A stretch of DNA of 6,695 nucleotides from Ponticaulis sp. (GTDB lineage Bacteria > Pseudomonadota > Alphaproteobacteria > Caulobacterales > Hyphomonadaceae). Positions 5,101 to 6,695 of this stretch are shown in pieces. The notes beneath the pieces are model-generated. The model worked only from the letters and a program-made list of their open reading frames with translations. It had not been told where the DNA came from and ran no database searches. The position numbers and the translations under genes are program-made. The stretch's first letter is position 1. The number at the start of each line of letters is the position of its first letter. The stretch lies in the NCBI GenBank assembly GCA_002699325.1, contig PABS01000028.1, forward strand, positions 51,498 to 58,192, in the 5' to 3' direction.

Positions 5101-6695
5101 GCTATGCCGAACTGTTCGCCATCAGTAATTTTACTTTTTTGCGGGGAGCCTCGCACCCTGAAGAGCTGGTTTTAAGATCGCGCGAGCTTGGCCTTGCCGG
5201 GCTGGCCGTGACGGACACCAATAGCTTTGCAGGGATTGTGCGCGCGCATGCTGCGGCCAGGGAAGTGGGGCTGCGCTATATTGTCGGGGTCCGCCTGATC
5301 CTGAACTGCGGGTCTGAGATTCTGGCCTATCCCAAAGACAGGTCCGCTTACGGGCGGTTATGTCGCCTTCTGACCACCGGAAAGCGCCGCACCCGTAAAG
5401 GCGCTTGCGATCTCACACTGGACGACCTTCTGAGCTTTGGCGATGGCTCGTGTTTTATCGTGCTGGAGGGCGCGCGTTCGGCTGAAATCGCAGGGGCGCT
5501 CAATTCCGCTTTCAAAAATCATGTCTGGCTGGGGCTCACCCCGCTTTATGACGGAGAGGATGAGGGCCGCTTTGCCCGGATAGCTGCGATAGGGGAAGCG
5601 CTTACCATTCCGAAGGTCGCACTCGGCAATGTTCTGATGCATAAAGGCGCGCGTGTGAAGATCGCTGATCTCCTCTCCTGCATGAGAGAAAAAACCACCA
5701 TTGATAAACTTGGGGCGCATGCGCAACGCAATGCCGAGCGCCGTATCCGATCCGAGTTTGAAATGCGCCGGCTCTTCAAATCCTATCCGGACGCCATCAC
5801 CGCGACGCAGGACATTGCCGGGTTATGTCAGTTTTCACTTGATGAGCTGAAGTATGAATATCCCGACGAGGTGACGGACGGTATGCCGCCAAATGAGCGG
5901 CTGCGTCTGCTCACCGAAGAGGGCTTGAAGCGGCGTTATCCGGAAGGGCTGCCGCTCAATATCCGGGCTTTGGTGGAAAAAGAATTGAGCCTCATAAAAG
6001 AGCTCGATTATGCGCGGTATTTTCTGACCGTACATGACGTGGTGCGCTTTGCCCGCTCGAAGGGCATATTGTGTCAGGGCCGGGGCAGCGCCGCCAATTC
6101 GGTTGTCTGTTATGCGCTAGGCGTTACTGAAGCCTCGCCCGATATGATCACGATGGTGTTTGAGCGCTTCATCTCCGCAGCCCGTAACGAGCCGCCAGAT
6201 ATTGATGTCGATTTCGAGCATGAACGCCGCGAAGAAGTCATTCAGCATCTCTTTGACAAATATGGTCGTCACCGCGCCGCACTTTGCTCGACGGTCATTC
6301 ATTTCAGAAGCCGGGCCGCGATCCGCGAAGTCGGTAAGGCTATGGGTTTATCAGTCGATGTGATTTCAGCGCTTGCCTCGCAAATCTGGGGCTTTTCAGA
6401 AAGCGGGGTGAGTGATGAGCGTGCCAAAGCCGCAGGCCTTGATGTGAGCGACCACCGCTTGCGCCTGACCCTGGACCTCACACGCGAAATCCTCGGCTTT
6501 CCGCGTCATCTTTCCCAGCATGTCGGCGGTTTTGTCATGACGCGCGGGCGGCTTGATGAATTCTGTCCGATTGAAAACGCCGCTATGGAAGACCGCACGG
6601 TGATCGAATGGGATAAGGACGATATTGATGTGCTCGGCATGTTAAAAGTCGATGTGCTGGCCCTTGGCATGCTCACCTGTATTCGCAAGAGCTTT
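5097..6695 (+). CDS. dnaE2: Error-prone DNA polymerase III alpha subunit DnaE2 (partial)
   Basis: The first 533 residues of a C-family polymerase, open to the right edge; full-length DnaE2 is about 1,050-1,150 residues, so roughly half is seen. It carries out mutagenic synthesis across lesions during the SOS response, together with ImuA and ImuB. The start MSYAELFAISNFTFLRGASHPEEL is the DnaE2-type PHP domain (to about residue 200). Family landmarks REKTTID (197-203), NAERRI and FSLDELKYEYPDE (246-258) follow, then the palm with GRGSAANSVVCYALGV (328-343). Catalytic metal ligands are in place: PPDIDVDF gives D370 and D372 (equivalent to E. coli D401 and D403), and LKVDVLALGMLT gives D519 (equivalent to D555), so the enzyme looks active. 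HLSQHVGGFVMTRG (471-484) is also typical. The ATG shares ATGA with the imuB stop, so translation is coupled and regulation comes from the LexA-controlled promoter upstream of imuA. Confidence 0.97.
   Translation, partial: MSYAELFAISNFTFLRGASHPEELVLRSRELGLAGLAVTDTNSFAGIVRAHAAAREVGLRYIVGVRLILNCGSEILAYPKDRSAYGRLCRLLTTGKRRTRKGACDLTLDDLLSFGDGSCFIVLEGARSAEIAGALNSAFKNHVWLGLTPLYDGEDEGRFARIAAIGEALTIPKVALGNVLMHKGARVKIADLLSCMREKTTIDKLGAHAQRNAERRIRSEFEMRRLFKSYPDAITATQDIAGLCQFSLDELKYEYPDEVTDGMPPNERLRLLTEEGLKRRYPEGLPLNIRALVEKELSLIKELDYARYFLTVHDVVRFARSKGILCQGRGSAANSVVCYALGVTEASPDMITMVFERFISAARNEPPDIDVDFEHERREEVIQHLFDKYGRHRAALCSTVIHFRSRAAIREVGKAMGLSVDVISALASQIWGFSESGVSDERAKAAGLDVSDHRLRLTLDLTREILGFPRHLSQHVGGFVMTRGRLDEFCPIENAAMEDRTVIEWDKDDIDVLGMLKVDVLALGMLTCIRKSF

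Overview
The window looks like chromosomal DNA from an alphaproteobacterium, possibly of the Rhodobacterales/Caulobacterales/Hyphomonadaceae type. The main reasons are a LexA box of the alphaproteobacterial form GAAC-N7-GAAC (GTTC-N7-GTTC on the other strand), an imuA-imuB-dnaE2 mutagenesis cassette whose ImuA resembles the shortened alphaproteobacterial version, and moderate-to-high GC coding DNA. The genus cannot be read from the sequence.

Left part, all on the minus strand, read right to left. A small gene for an exported protein of 105 residues (2245-1928) overlaps by ATGA the start of a methyl-accepting chemotaxis protein (1931-405). The chemoreceptor has a six-helix membrane domain rich in histidines, no periplasmic ligand domain and no HAMP domain recognisable by eye. 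A strong hairpin terminator (353-377) follows it. Beyond that is the N-terminal third of an FAD-dependent oxidoreductase resembling L-2-hydroxyglutarate oxidase (306 to the window edge).

Middle: about 745 bp (2246-2990) with no convincing gene, between the divergent leftward chemoreceptor pair and the rightward SOS cassette. It holds an AT-rich stretch, a CCAACATT direct repeat that forms a sigma-54-like match on the minus strand, several hairpins, a hairpin plus T-run that would act as a plus-strand terminator, and a 13-bp interrupted inverted repeat.

Right part, plus strand: a TTGACT -35 element and a perfect LexA box lead into imuA (3030-3656), imuB (3613-5100) and dnaE2 (5097 to the window edge). 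The three genes overlap (44 bp, then 4 bp), so they form one translationally linked, DNA-damage-induced operon. DnaE2 is the error-prone polymerase with its catalytic aspartates present. ImuB is a Y-family-like protein without catalytic acids that normally links DnaE2 to the sliding clamp. ImuA is the accessory protein, here without a recognisable P-loop.

The mutasome operon is a known system. The least described part of the window is the coupled pair of small exported protein and histidine-rich six-helix chemoreceptor, followed by the structured intergenic region.
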